Below are positions 53,300 to 61,184 of a stretch of 64,000 nt of DNA, piece after piece. The DNA is from Bacillus sp. Y1 (GTDB lineage Bacteria > Bacillota > Bacilli > Bacillales > Cytobacillaceae): contig NZ_CP030028.1 in NCBI RefSeq assembly GCF_003586445.1, positions 2,618,501-2,682,500 on the forward strand. Reading direction: 5' to 3'. How positions within the stretch are numbered: position 1 is the first letter of the stretch; every line of letters begins with the position of its first letter. A program made the translations under genes and the position numbers. The notes below the pieces were generated by a model, which searched no databases, had not been told where the DNA came from, and saw only the letters and a program-made list of their open reading frames with translations.

Positions 53300-54422
53300 C
53301 ATTCATACACAGGTGAAAGAGGCCGTTCATACGACAGCTTCTGAAAAATCGGTTTTCACAGAACTAGAAAAGCAACGTGTTCTCCGAAAAATACGATCTG
53401 GAGATACACAAGGCGCAAAAAAGTCTAATCAATTTGTTCCAAGGATGGTCACTACTATTGCTGTTGCGGGATTTTTATTATTTATCGGAGGAATCATTGG
53501 ATCAAATCTCGAAAGCAGGAACATAGCATCACAAAGTGACACTAAGGCGGTTGCAGAAAAATTTTACCCTAACCTCCAATATGGTGAGGTGTTAAATGGT
53601 TGGAGTCTCCTTAATAAAGGTCCATACGAAGGCGCAAAAAGTGAACAAAGCGGAATATTGCATGCTGTTTTTCAAGGTGAAGCACAAATTACTGGTACTT
53701 TAAAATATTATGATATAGATGATTCAGAGCGCCCGGATCAAATTTTGTTTACCCCGGATAAGCTTTCCTTACAATCATTGCCTGTAGAAGAGGGTAGACA
53801 TCCAGACCTTACTTTCGCATCAAATGAGCAACGTAAACTAAAAGCCGTGTTCGGGCTTGGTACCAATCGCATGAATATAGGGGAAGTCACACTCGTTGTT
53901 GACAACTATACTGCAAGGTATATAAAAGGAAAAACTCTACCAGATACTGTTGGTTTAAAGGAAATTGTCCTACCGGAAGAACCCGAAGTCCAATCCACAC
54001 CTTTTCATATTCAAGTGAATCAAGGTCAGAAACTGGAACTATCAGCCGTTCTTCTTGATCGCTATGAACAATTCAAGGTCACCAAAGATAAACAGGCTTT
54101 AAGTGGATTATCCCCTTCAGAGGTTTTCCAGCTTTACTTCTATGCAGAGGAGCTGCAGGATTACGAAACGCAATATTCACTTTATATTGACGATGAAGAA
54201 TACTTAAGAGTGTTCGAAACGTATGAGGATTATCTTACTGCCAAACAACAAAACCCTAGCACAGGCTTGTTAGAACAAGTAAAAGCAGGAACATTGTTCG
54301 AGCATGTAATCGATGAAACTTCGGCTTCAGTTAGTATAGAAGCAGAAACAACAGGGTTATCGTTCGGTTTCTCTAAAAATATACATGGAATTTGGTGCGT
54401 AAACTGGCTTCCCATCCAATAA
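53292..54422 (+). CDS. Probable membrane-bound anti-sigma factor
   Basis: 376 residues. The N-terminal cytoplasmic part is about 50 residues (DIHTQVKEAVHTTASEKSVFTELEKQRVLRKI), one membrane helix about 53-72 (MVTTIAVAGFLLFIGGIIG), then an extracellular domain of 300 residues. It has no HxxxCxxC zinc motif, so it is not a ZAS-type anti-sigma. The role is inferred from the gene pairing and topology. The ATG at 53292 follows AAGGGGAG and overlaps the end of the sigma gene. Confidence 0.8.
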   Translation: MADIHTQVKEAVHTTASEKSVFTELEKQRVLRKIRSGDTQGAKKSNQFVPRMVTTIAVAGFLLFIGGIIGSNLESRNIASQSDTKAVAEKFYPNLQYGEVLNGWSLLNKGPYEGAKSEQSGILHAVFQGEAQITGTLKYYDIDDSERPDQILFTPDKLSLQSLPVEEGRHPDLTFASNEQRKLKAVFGLGTNRMNIGEVTLVVDNYTARYIKGKTLPDTVGLKEIVLPEEPEVQSTPFHIQVNQGQKLELSAVLLDRYEQFKVTKDKQALSGLSPSEVFQLYFYAEELQDYETQYSLYIDDEEYLRVFETYEDYLTAKQQNPSTGLLEQVKAGTLFEHVIDETSASVSIEAETTGLSFGFSKNIHGIWCVNWLPIQ

Positions 54423-54431
54423 TTAAAAAAA

Positions 54432-54466
54432 TGCCACCTAATCGAATTGATAGGTGGTCGTTTTTA
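54432..54466 (+). terminator. Terminator of the sigma/anti-sigma operon
   Basis: CCACCTA / TAGGTGG stem, then TCGTTTTTATG. Confidence 0.75.
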
Positions 54467-54523
54467 TGTAAAAATAAGATATGTTAAAAAATATTACAAA
54501 AATTCAATTCTAGTTAGGTGTGA

Positions 54524-55330
54524 ATGTCTGTGAAGTGTGTTGCCCTTGATTTAGATGGTACTTTGCTCAATTCAGAGCATGAGGTATCTGCTGAAAACGA
54601 AAAGACGATCCGAAAGCTTCAAAAAGAAGGGGTAGAGGTGATCTTAAATACGGGACGAGCTTATGCTGATGTTGTGAAAGTAAATGCGATTCGCGAGCTA
54701 AACTGTCCAATATTAACCTTAAATGGATCTGCGCTTTATGGGAAGGACGGTTCCTTATTATACGAAACGACGATACCTGTTCCTGTCTATAAGCAAATGC
54801 TGACTGAATTAAAAAAGCTTTCTGTCGGGATATTGGTATATACAAATCATGGAGGATTTCCTTGTACACTTCCTGGGTTAAGAGGTAAAAGTGACGAGGA
54901 ACTAAAAGAACTATTCCTTACATACGATTATGACCAGATTTTACAAATCGAGGATTTGAAGATTTTCAAGTGTATTGCGGTGGTTTCTTATGAAGAGCTT
55001 GAGAGAATTCAAACCGTTAAGGAGCAATTATCCGGTTTTGAAGAACTAACTTTGGCTTCATCCTTTCCAAATAACGTTGAAATCATGTCAAAAGAAGCCC
55101 ATAAAGGGAAAGCGATTCAGCGCTATGCTTTGATGCATAATCATGTGTTTTCTGAGATTTACGCATTTGGTGATGGGGGCAACGACTTACCGATGTTCGA
55201 AATTGCAACAGCATCTATCGCCATGGAGAATGCACCGGATGAAGTAAAGGAAAAAGCTACGTATGTAACAAAATCAAATGATGAAGATGGAGTATCTCAC
55301 GCCATTTATCATATTTTAAAGCTTTTATAA
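54524..55330 (+). CDS. Cof-type HAD family hydrolase
   Basis: 268 residues. HAD motif I ALDLDGTLLNS, motif II LNTGRAY, and motif IV FGDGGNDLPMF, with the C2-type cap domain of Cof/YwpJ-like sugar-phosphate or FMN phosphatases between them. Motif IV reads GDGGND, where many relatives have GDxxND, so the catalytic Asps are kept. Substrate unknown. It stands alone. Confidence 0.9.
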   Translation: MSVKCVALDLDGTLLNSEHEVSAENEKTIRKLQKEGVEVILNTGRAYADVVKVNAIRELNCPILTLNGSALYGKDGSLLYETTIPVPVYKQMLTELKKLSVGILVYTNHGGFPCTLPGLRGKSDEELKELFLTYDYDQILQIEDLKIFKCIAVVSYEELERIQTVKEQLSGFEELTLASSFPNNVEIMSKEAHKGKAIQRYALMHNHVFSEIYAFGDGGNDLPMFEIATASIAMENAPDEVKEKATYVTKSNDEDGVSHAIYHILKLL

Positions 55331-55410
55331 GCTCATTTTTGTCGTTACCCTCTTGTTTTTGAGCAGGAGGGGGCGATTTTTTAAAAAATTCTTGAAAATT
55401 TCTAATTTTT

Positions 55411-55590
55411 TTGCGATAATCAGAACTTATTTGCGATTATCGGGAAATACATGCGATTCGAAAAATTTATTTGCGATTAAAAATTTTTATTTGCTATTTT
55501 CAGAATTTACTTGCGATTATTTAAATTTATTTGCGTTAATACTGATTTATTTGCGATCCACACCATGTATTAGCGATTAACCATTAATAT
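55411..55590. repeat. Tandem repeat with exact 20-bp period (TTGCGATTA type)
   Basis: Nine copies start at 55411, 55431, 55451, 55471, 55491, 55511, 55531, 55551 and 55571. The core TTGCGATT and the end TTAT are conserved while the middle eight bases vary. It is the same unit, in the opposite orientation, as the array at 15331-15470. The array fills the gap between the HAD gene and the first TetR gene; a 75-codon open frame across it is a by-product of the repeat. Confidence 0.88.
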
Positions 55591-55603
55591 AAAGGAGGAG
55601 CTT

Positions 55604-56212
55604 ATGCCAATTGTTTCCGAGGAGTACAAAGAAGAGAAAAAAGAGCAGATTTTAGACAGTGCGTTTGAATGCTTTGCTAAAAAAGGCTTCCAAACTGCAA
55701 CAATGGATGATATCGTTGCCCATTGTGGTATGAGCAAAGGAGCGATCTACAATTATTTTTCAAGTAAGGAAGAAATCTATTTAGACCTCCTTACACGTGC
55801 AACAGACAAAAACTTTGTTCAATACCATAAACACTTTGCCAAACATCGAACAGCTAGCAGCAAAATAGATTATCTGTTTAACGCTTATTTGTCTGCAAAT
55901 CCCATTGACCGCAATCGATTAGAATATATCGTTGTTTTCTACGAATTTAATCTTCATAGCACAAGGGATCCTGACCTTCTTCAACAGCTTCATGAAAGAA
56001 AAAGAAAATTGGTGACCTTAGTGAATGACATCATTCAAGAAGGACAACAGAAGGGTGAATTCAAACAAGATATTCCATCTCAACTTTACGCTGAAAGATT
56101 TTGGACGATAATCGATGGAGTCAATCTACATGCAGTATATGATGATTTTCCTTATTACGATGTGTTAAGGGAATTAAAAGATATGTATTTAGAAGAATTA
56201 AAGTCGGAATAA
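55604..56212 (+). CDS. TetR family transcriptional regulator (first of tandem pair)
   Basis: 202 residues. Helix-turn-helix: ILDSAFECFAKKGFQTATMDDIVAHCGMSKGAIYNYFSSKEEIYLDLL. The C-terminal ligand domain is all-helical. It starts MPIVSEEYKEEKK, nearly as the next gene (MPIVSEEHKRQRR), so the two are duplicates that have diverged, mainly in the ligand domain. AAAGGAGGAG precedes the ATG. Confidence 0.92.
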   Translation: MPIVSEEYKEEKKEQILDSAFECFAKKGFQTATMDDIVAHCGMSKGAIYNYFSSKEEIYLDLLTRATDKNFVQYHKHFAKHRTASSKIDYLFNAYLSANPIDRNRLEYIVVFYEFNLHSTRDPDLLQQLHERKRKLVTLVNDIIQEGQQKGEFKQDIPSQLYAERFWTIIDGVNLHAVYDDFPYYDVLRELKDMYLEELKSE

Positions 56213-56223
56213 AGGAGGGTACT

Positions 56224-56835
56224 ATGCCAATCGTATCTGAAGAACATAAGAGACAAAGAAGAAATCATATTTTATTGAGTGCACAGCATTGTTTCGCGGA
56301 AAAGGGCTATCATATCACGTCAATGGATCAGCTTGTTCAACATTCAGGCCTTTCAAGAGGAGCGATTTACAACTATTTTAAAAGCAAAGAAGAAATATAT
56401 CTAGAGCTTATGAAAGGGATTGTCACTCGAGAAATAGAGCCAATCGAGTCGTATATTAAGACCCTTCCTACAAATCTTGAAAAAATAGCCTATCTGTTTG
56501 ATCATTATTATCAGCTTGAACCAATGTGTGAAGAGCAAAAGGAAGCATTTTTCGTACAGCTTGATTTTCAATTATCAGCTTCTAGAAACCCTGACATGAT
56601 GGCCATTCTAGATGAATTACATAAAAATATGAAGTTCGAATTAATGAAATCGATTTTACAAGAAGGAAAAGAGGCGGGAGAGCTGAAATCAAATATCCAT
56701 GTTGATATTTATACTCATATGTTTTGGTCGTTCATTGATGCGGCAAATATGCAACGAATTCTTTTTCCTGAACTTCCGTACCAATCAATCCTAATGGACC
56801 AGAAGCAATCCTTCCTAAATAAGATCACTAAATAG
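56224..56835 (+). CDS. TetR family transcriptional regulator (second of tandem pair)
   Basis: 203 residues. Helix-turn-helix: ILLSAQHCFAEKGYHITSMDQLVQHSGLSRGAIYNYFKSKEEIYLELM. It is encoded 11 bases after its paralogue and co-transcribed with it. The recognition helices (MSKGAIYNYF, LSRGAIYNYF) are almost the same, so the two proteins may share operators or form heterodimers (inference). A TetR-type palindrome lies downstream, in front of the carboxypeptidase gene. Confidence 0.92.
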   Translation: MPIVSEEHKRQRRNHILLSAQHCFAEKGYHITSMDQLVQHSGLSRGAIYNYFKSKEEIYLELMKGIVTREIEPIESYIKTLPTNLEKIAYLFDHYYQLEPMCEEQKEAFFVQLDFQLSASRNPDMMAILDELHKNMKFELMKSILQEGKEAGELKSNIHVDIYTHMFWSFIDAANMQRILFPELPYQSILMDQKQSFLNKITK

Positions 56836-56908
56836 ACTTGTTGGTATGTTAAAGACCTTTCTGTAAGATTACGCGCTTTTTTCGCGAAAATTGACCGATT
56901 ATTTTCAC

Positions 56909-56937
56909 TTGATAATATTCTGAATGTTCCATATAAT
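56909..56937 (+). promoter_or_regulatory. SigA-type promoter of the M32 carboxypeptidase gene
   Basis: TTGATA (56909-56914), 17-base spacer, TATAAT (56932-56937). Confidence 0.75.
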
Positions 56938-56944
56938 GAAAATA

Positions 56945-56960
56945 AACCGATTAGTCGGTT
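56945..56960 (+). promoter_or_regulatory. TetR-type operator overlapping the transcription start
   Basis: AACCGATTAGTCGGTT is a 16-bp palindrome 8 bases downstream of the -10 box; a related half-site (GACCGATT) lies at 56893-56900. A repressor bound here would block initiation. The two TetR genes just upstream are the obvious candidates. Confidence 0.65.
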
Positions 56961-56986
56961 AAAAATCATTAAAGGGGTGTTCGGCT

Positions 56987-58501
56987 ATGACTCAATCGGT
57001 TCTACATACGGCTCTTGAAAGATTCCAAGCATTGGACGAAAAAATTTCACACTTAGAAAGTATCTCTGGTCTCCTTTCATGGGATCAAAAGGTGATCGCA
57101 CCAAAAAAGGGAAGAGCCCAGTTTTCAAAAGCATACGGGGCATTGCAAACGGAAATATTCGATCTTATGATCTCTCAGGAAATGGGAGAGCTTTTAGATC
57201 AGTTGTCAGAAAGCAATGAGAATTTTGATACAGTAACAAAAGCCAAAATCCGTTTACGAAAACACTTTTATAACCGTTCAAAGAGTATTCCTTCTGATTT
57301 ATATAAGGAATATTCCGTCTTGTGCAGTGATGCCAATGATGCATGGGAAGAGGCACGAGAAAAAAATGACTACGGTCTTTTTCGCCCTTATTTAGAAAAA
57401 ATCGTAGAAATCAAAAAGAAATTCGTTGAATATTACGGGTACGAGAAGCATCCGTATGACGCATTACTTGATGAATTTGAGCCAGGCTTAACGGTAGAAG
57501 TACTTGATCCACTTTTTGCTAGCTTAAGAGAAAAGAGCATAGCACTTTTAAATAAAATTAAAGCTGCCACACATAAGACACCAGTTGAAATCGTGAAACA
57601 GCCATTTTCCATAGAAAAGCAAAAAGAGTTTAACCGCTACATGCTTCCACAATTAGGATTTGATCTGGACGCTGGAAGACTCGATGAAACGGTGCATCCA
57701 TTCGCCCAAACGGTAAACACAGGGGATGTTCGCATTACAACTCGTTATCTAGAAAACAATGTACTCTCTGCCTTGTTCGGTACGATCCACGAGGCGGGTC
57801 ATGGTATCTACGAACAGCAAATTAACTCAAAGTTAGAGGGAACAGTCTTATGCGCGGGTACTTCATTTGGGATTCATGAATCACAGTCTCGCTTTTTAGA
57901 AAATATGGTGGGACGAAGTGAAGCCTTTTGGCAGTACTTTTTGCCAAAGTTAAAGGAATTTTTCCCAACTCAGCTTCATAACGTTGAATTACAAGAATTT
58001 TACGAGGCAATTAATACGGTCCATCCGTCTTTTATTCGTGTGGAAGCAGATGAACTTACGTATAATCTTCACATTATGCTTCGGTATGAAATTGAGAAGG
58101 AATTGTTTGAAGGCAAACTAGAGGTAAGTGAACTCCCAGCTGTTTGGAATAAGAAAATGGAAGAGTTTCTAGGAATTGTCCCTCCAACAGATACATTAGG
58201 TGTTCTTCAGGATGTTCACTGGTCATTCGGTGGTTTTGGTTACTTCCCGTCGTATTCGTTAGGAAATCTGTATGCGGCACAACTATTAAAAACGATGAAA
58301 AAAGAACTTCCTGAATTTGACCAATACTTAGAAACTGGTAATTTACAGCCACTCATGAGTTGGTTAAAGGAAAAGATTCATCAGCATGGAAGCTTGTATA
58401 CTCCTAATGAGTTAATTGTTTCTGTGACAGGCGAGCAACTAAATGCCGCTCATTTAGTCGAATATCTTGAAGAAAAATATAGTCGAGTGTATCAGATGTA
58501 G
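56987..58501 (+). CDS. M32 family carboxypeptidase (carboxypeptidase Taq type)
   Basis: 504 residues, the usual length. Zinc motif HEAGH at 268-272 (HEAGHGIYEQQ), followed by the family segments GIHESQSRFLENMVGRS and HPSFIRVEADELTYNLHIMLRYEIE. It removes C-terminal residues from peptides in the cytoplasm. It has its own promoter with a TetR-type operator on the start site. Confidence 0.94.
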   Translation: MTQSVLHTALERFQALDEKISHLESISGLLSWDQKVIAPKKGRAQFSKAYGALQTEIFDLMISQEMGELLDQLSESNENFDTVTKAKIRLRKHFYNRSKSIPSDLYKEYSVLCSDANDAWEEAREKNDYGLFRPYLEKIVEIKKKFVEYYGYEKHPYDALLDEFEPGLTVEVLDPLFASLREKSIALLNKIKAATHKTPVEIVKQPFSIEKQKEFNRYMLPQLGFDLDAGRLDETVHPFAQTVNTGDVRITTRYLENNVLSALFGTIHEAGHGIYEQQINSKLEGTVLCAGTSFGIHESQSRFLENMVGRSEAFWQYFLPKLKEFFPTQLHNVELQEFYEAINTVHPSFIRVEADELTYNLHIMLRYEIEKELFEGKLEVSELPAVWNKKMEEFLGIVPPTDTLGVLQDVHWSFGGFGYFPSYSLGNLYAAQLLKTMKKELPEFDQYLETGNLQPLMSWLKEKIHQHGSLYTPNELIVSVTGEQLNAAHLVEYLEEKYSRVYQM

Positions 58502-58510
58502 ATGATAGAA

Positions 58511-58560
58511 GGGTGTGCCAAATCAAGAGTGTTTACCACTTTCAGGCACACCCTCTTTTA
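58511..58560 (+). terminator. Terminator of the carboxypeptidase gene
   Basis: GGGTGTGCC (58511-58519) / GGCACACCC (58545-58553), then TCTTTTA. Confidence 0.75.
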
Positions 58561-58573
58561 AGGAGAGATACCA

Positions 58574-59449
58574 ATGCTTAAGATCAAAAGATTAAAAGAT
58601 TGTGAGATTTCAGAAGCAGTAGAGGCATGGAATATTGGCTTTGAGGGATATTACTTTGATTTAACGATGACTACCGAAAAATTTATGGCTAGAATGGCTT
58701 CCGAGGGACTATCTGATGAGTTGTCCGTTGTTGCCTTTTGGAATGATAAACCAGTCGGATTAATTGTAAATGGAATCAGAGAGTTTCAAGGAGAATTAAT
58801 TGGCTGGAATGGAGGAACCGCAGTCAACAAGGACTACAGAAGCAAAGGAATCGGCAGAAGAATGCTCGAAGCCACTTTAGATATTCTTGAAGAAAATAAC
58901 GTGAAAGTGTCGACGCTAGAGGCTATAAGCGAAAATAAAGGAGCCATTGCTCTCTATCAATCTCTTGGGTACGACATTATTGACCACCTCGAATGCTTAG
59001 AAAAAAAGGAAGGTCAAATACCAGCCGTCTCGTCAAACGTTTTTCAAATTAAGAGAGTTTCACCTGAAGAAGTCGGCAATTTATCGTTCTATCAAGGAAA
59101 AAATCCTTGGCAAACCCACTGGCAAAGCGTCATGGATGGGGAAGCGTTGATTGCTGAAGATACTTTTGGAAATGCCATTGGTTATGCTTACTTCCGTAAG
59201 ATTTTTTCAGAGGAAGGAATTCATACGGGTACTACCTTGTATCAATGTGAAGGAGATCGAAGCAGAAGGGATCAAAAAGAAGTCATTCAATTTCTATTAG
59301 TAGAAGCTTTTCATACTTCCACTGACCACATTCGTCTCTATGTACCTAACCTGCCAATATTAAGTAGTTCCATTACTCATAGGGTATTAAAAGATATGGG
59401 ATTTGAACCCATTGTTCATCTTGTTTACATGAAACAAATCTTAAACTAA
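58574..59449 (+). CDS. GNAT family N-acetyltransferase (double length)
   Basis: 291 residues: a complete GNAT domain at about 1-150 (acetyl-CoA motif NKDYRSKGIGRRMLEATLDIL, then ENKGAIALYQSLGY), followed by a second, degenerate GNAT-like half (about 155-291, ending THRVLKDMGFEPIVHLVYMKQI). Only the first half keeps the RxxGxG motif. Acceptor unknown. AAGGAGAG precedes the ATG. Confidence 0.86.
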   Translation: MLKIKRLKDCEISEAVEAWNIGFEGYYFDLTMTTEKFMARMASEGLSDELSVVAFWNDKPVGLIVNGIREFQGELIGWNGGTAVNKDYRSKGIGRRMLEATLDILEENNVKVSTLEAISENKGAIALYQSLGYDIIDHLECLEKKEGQIPAVSSNVFQIKRVSPEEVGNLSFYQGKNPWQTHWQSVMDGEALIAEDTFGNAIGYAYFRKIFSEEGIHTGTTLYQCEGDRSRRDQKEVIQFLLVEAFHTSTDHIRLYVPNLPILSSSITHRVLKDMGFEPIVHLVYMKQILN

Positions 59450-59460
59450 CCAATCCGCGA

Positions 59461-59492
59461 CCTTACTCTGCAAGATGAGTAAGGTTTTTTTA
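59461..59492 (+). terminator. Terminator of the GNAT gene
   Basis: CCTTACTC (59461-59468) / GAGTAAGG (59477-59484), then T7. Confidence 0.85.
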
Positions 59493-59594
59493 TGATCATT
59501 AATGAATTGTTCCTCTCTTTTCCTACATTTCGTAAAGGATCGTTAATAGTTTTGACATATCTCCTCGATATGATAATAACAAGCCCAGGATATA

Positions 59595-59661
59595 GCAGCC
59601 TCAGCAGAAAGAGAATCCTTGGAATTCCCCCTCCAATGAATAACTCATAAAAAGAGGCTGC
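59595..59661 (+). promoter_or_regulatory. Candidate structured leader ahead of the LiaIH-like pair
   Basis: GCAGCCTC (59595-59602) pairs with GAGGCTGC (59654-59661), enclosing an inner TTGGA / TCCAA hairpin. A -35-like TTGACA lies at 59552. No match to a known RNA family was recognised. Confidence 0.4.
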
Positions 59662-59695
59662 GAATCCGGTTAATAGGGAGAGGAGGTGTAGTTGA

Positions 59696-60082
59696 TTGAA
59701 AAAGTTAAAGTGGCTGCTTTTCTTCCTTTTACTTGCAGTTGCTTTTAGTTTAGGAGTCTATACAGCTCCCTATCTAAACGGAACAACACAATGGGGTCAA
59801 TCCTTACCAAATGTAAGTAACTGGAATGTGAATTATAATCCACTACCGTTTTTAATGGCACTTAGTATGTCAACGATACTTACAATCATTAAAATTGTTA
59901 CTGCGTTCATCGGATGGCTCCTTTGGAGTAAAACGAAAAAGCTGAATTTAGTTAAGATCTCAGGTTTACTATTGTTCGCTTTTTCTGTCATTTCCTTATT
60001 ACCCATGTTATTTGCAGTAGGGATTATTGGATTAGCTTTATTTTTAGTAACAAAAAGTAGAAAAAGAACCATATTGGAATGA
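59696..60082 (+). CDS. Small membrane protein preceding PspA (LiaI-like)
   Basis: 128 residues, TTG start 8 bases after AGGAGGT. An N-terminal helix (LLFFLLLAVAFSLGVYTA) and two or three more hydrophobic segments in the second half. It sits 20 bases ahead of a PspA-family gene. Size, topology and position are like liaI before liaH, but sequence identity to LiaI cannot be judged here. Probably a membrane anchor for the PspA ring (inference). Confidence 0.65.
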   Translation: MKKLKWLLFFLLLAVAFSLGVYTAPYLNGTTQWGQSLPNVSNWNVNYNPLPFLMALSMSTILTIIKIVTAFIGWLLWSKTKKLNLVKISGLLLFAFSVISLLPMLFAVGIIGLALFLVTKSRKRTILE

Positions 60083-60102
60083 ATTTGAGGAGGAACTACG
60101 AA

Positions 60103-60753
60103 ATGGGATTATTTAAACGTTTAAAAACGATCGCAACAGCAGACTTACATGATGTACTAGACCGAATGGAAGATCCAATTGTGATGCTCAAGCAGCATCT
60201 TCGTGAAATGGAACAGGATATTGCTAAAGGGGAAGAAGCTTTAGCTAAACAATTGTTTTTCGAGAAGAAACAAGAAGCTCAATTAAATGAAACTAAAGCA
60301 TTAATTGAAAAAAGAGTGGGACAAGCTGAAATAGCGGTTAAAAAAGGTGACGACGAAACAGCGAAACAATTAATCTTAGATAAAATTGAACTAGAAAAGA
60401 AGGAACAGGTTTATGCTTCACAGCTTGAAGGTCTCTCTCAACAAACAAAGAAATTAGTTCAGCAAATTGAAGATTATAAGCATAAATATAAGGAATTAAA
60501 AAATAAGCAGCAGCTTCTTATTTCAAGAGCTCATGTGGCAAAAGTGACTGAATCCAATGAACAATCATTTGCGACTTTTACTCCTGGCAGTGCCGTGAAG
60601 GGATTTGAACTTGCTGAGGAGAAGATTCTTGCTCTTGAAGCAAAATCAAAGGCAAGAGAACTGTTTCATCCGTCCGTTGACTTAAATAAAGTATATGACT
60701 ACGAGCTCGAAGAACAGGTCCATAAAGAATTAGAGAAGATTAAGAACAACTAA
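60103..60753 (+). CDS. PspA/IM30 (phage-shock protein A) family protein
   Basis: 216 residues, almost wholly coiled coil. The N-terminal amphipathic helix and PspA pattern are clear: GLFKRLKTIATADLHDVLDRMEDPIVMLKQHLREMEQDI. ESCRT-III-like proteins of this family coat and stabilise the cytoplasmic membrane under stress. The ATG at 60103 follows GAGGAGG. It is in an operon with the small membrane protein upstream. No LiaFSR-like regulators are in the window. Confidence 0.92.
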   Translation: MGLFKRLKTIATADLHDVLDRMEDPIVMLKQHLREMEQDIAKGEEALAKQLFFEKKQEAQLNETKALIEKRVGQAEIAVKKGDDETAKQLILDKIELEKKEQVYASQLEGLSQQTKKLVQQIEDYKHKYKELKNKQQLLISRAHVAKVTESNEQSFATFTPGSAVKGFELAEEKILALEAKSKARELFHPSVDLNKVYDYELEEQVHKELEKIKNN

Positions 60754-60869
60754 TATGAACACTTTGATCACTCCTTAACAAAAAGTATTCCGAAAAAATA
60801 ATTTATTTAATTATTGAATTTTCAGAAAACAAATGTTATTATAGAAAAAAGGTTAAGGAGTGATTTCCA

Positions 60870-61064
60870 ATGGAAAAGTATTTGCTAAATTCACCACAAC
60901 AACCAACTGAAGAACAATTATCGTCAGCCGCAGATATGGTCATCCGACAAGCACTACTTGATTATCGAAAAGATAAGTTAAGAAAGGAAATTGATGATTC
61001 CTTAGCCACGAGAAATAAAGATGAGTTTTTCCGATTAACAGACGAATTAAAAAATTTAATGTAA
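60870..61064 (+). CDS. IDEAL domain protein
   Basis: 64 residues. The C-terminal half carries the IDEAL motif: LRKEIDDSLATRNKDEFFRLTDELKNL. Such short proteins are common in Bacillus; some accompany competence or protein-turnover factors, but the role here is unknown. AAGGAGTG precedes the ATG. Confidence 0.85.
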   Translation: MEKYLLNSPQQPTEEQLSSAADMVIRQALLDYRKDKLRKEIDDSLATRNKDEFFRLTDELKNLM

Positions 61065-61076
61065 GTAAAAATTAAT

Positions 61077-61108
61077 CGACCACACATTTGTGTGGTTTTT
61101 GTTTTTTA
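61077..61108 (+). terminator. Terminator of the IDEAL gene
   Basis: ACCACACA / TGTGTGGT hairpin followed by TTTTGTTTTTT. Confidence 0.85.
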
Positions 61109-61184
61109 TACGATATTCGATTTGCATTGGCGTATAATGGATATAAATAGAAAATATTACATACATAAGGAGTTGTCTTCGCCT

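Noticed and set aside
55353..55580. 75-codon open frame downstream of the HAD gene
   Set aside because: It is a translation of the 20-bp repeats, with no ribosome binding site and no family resemblance.
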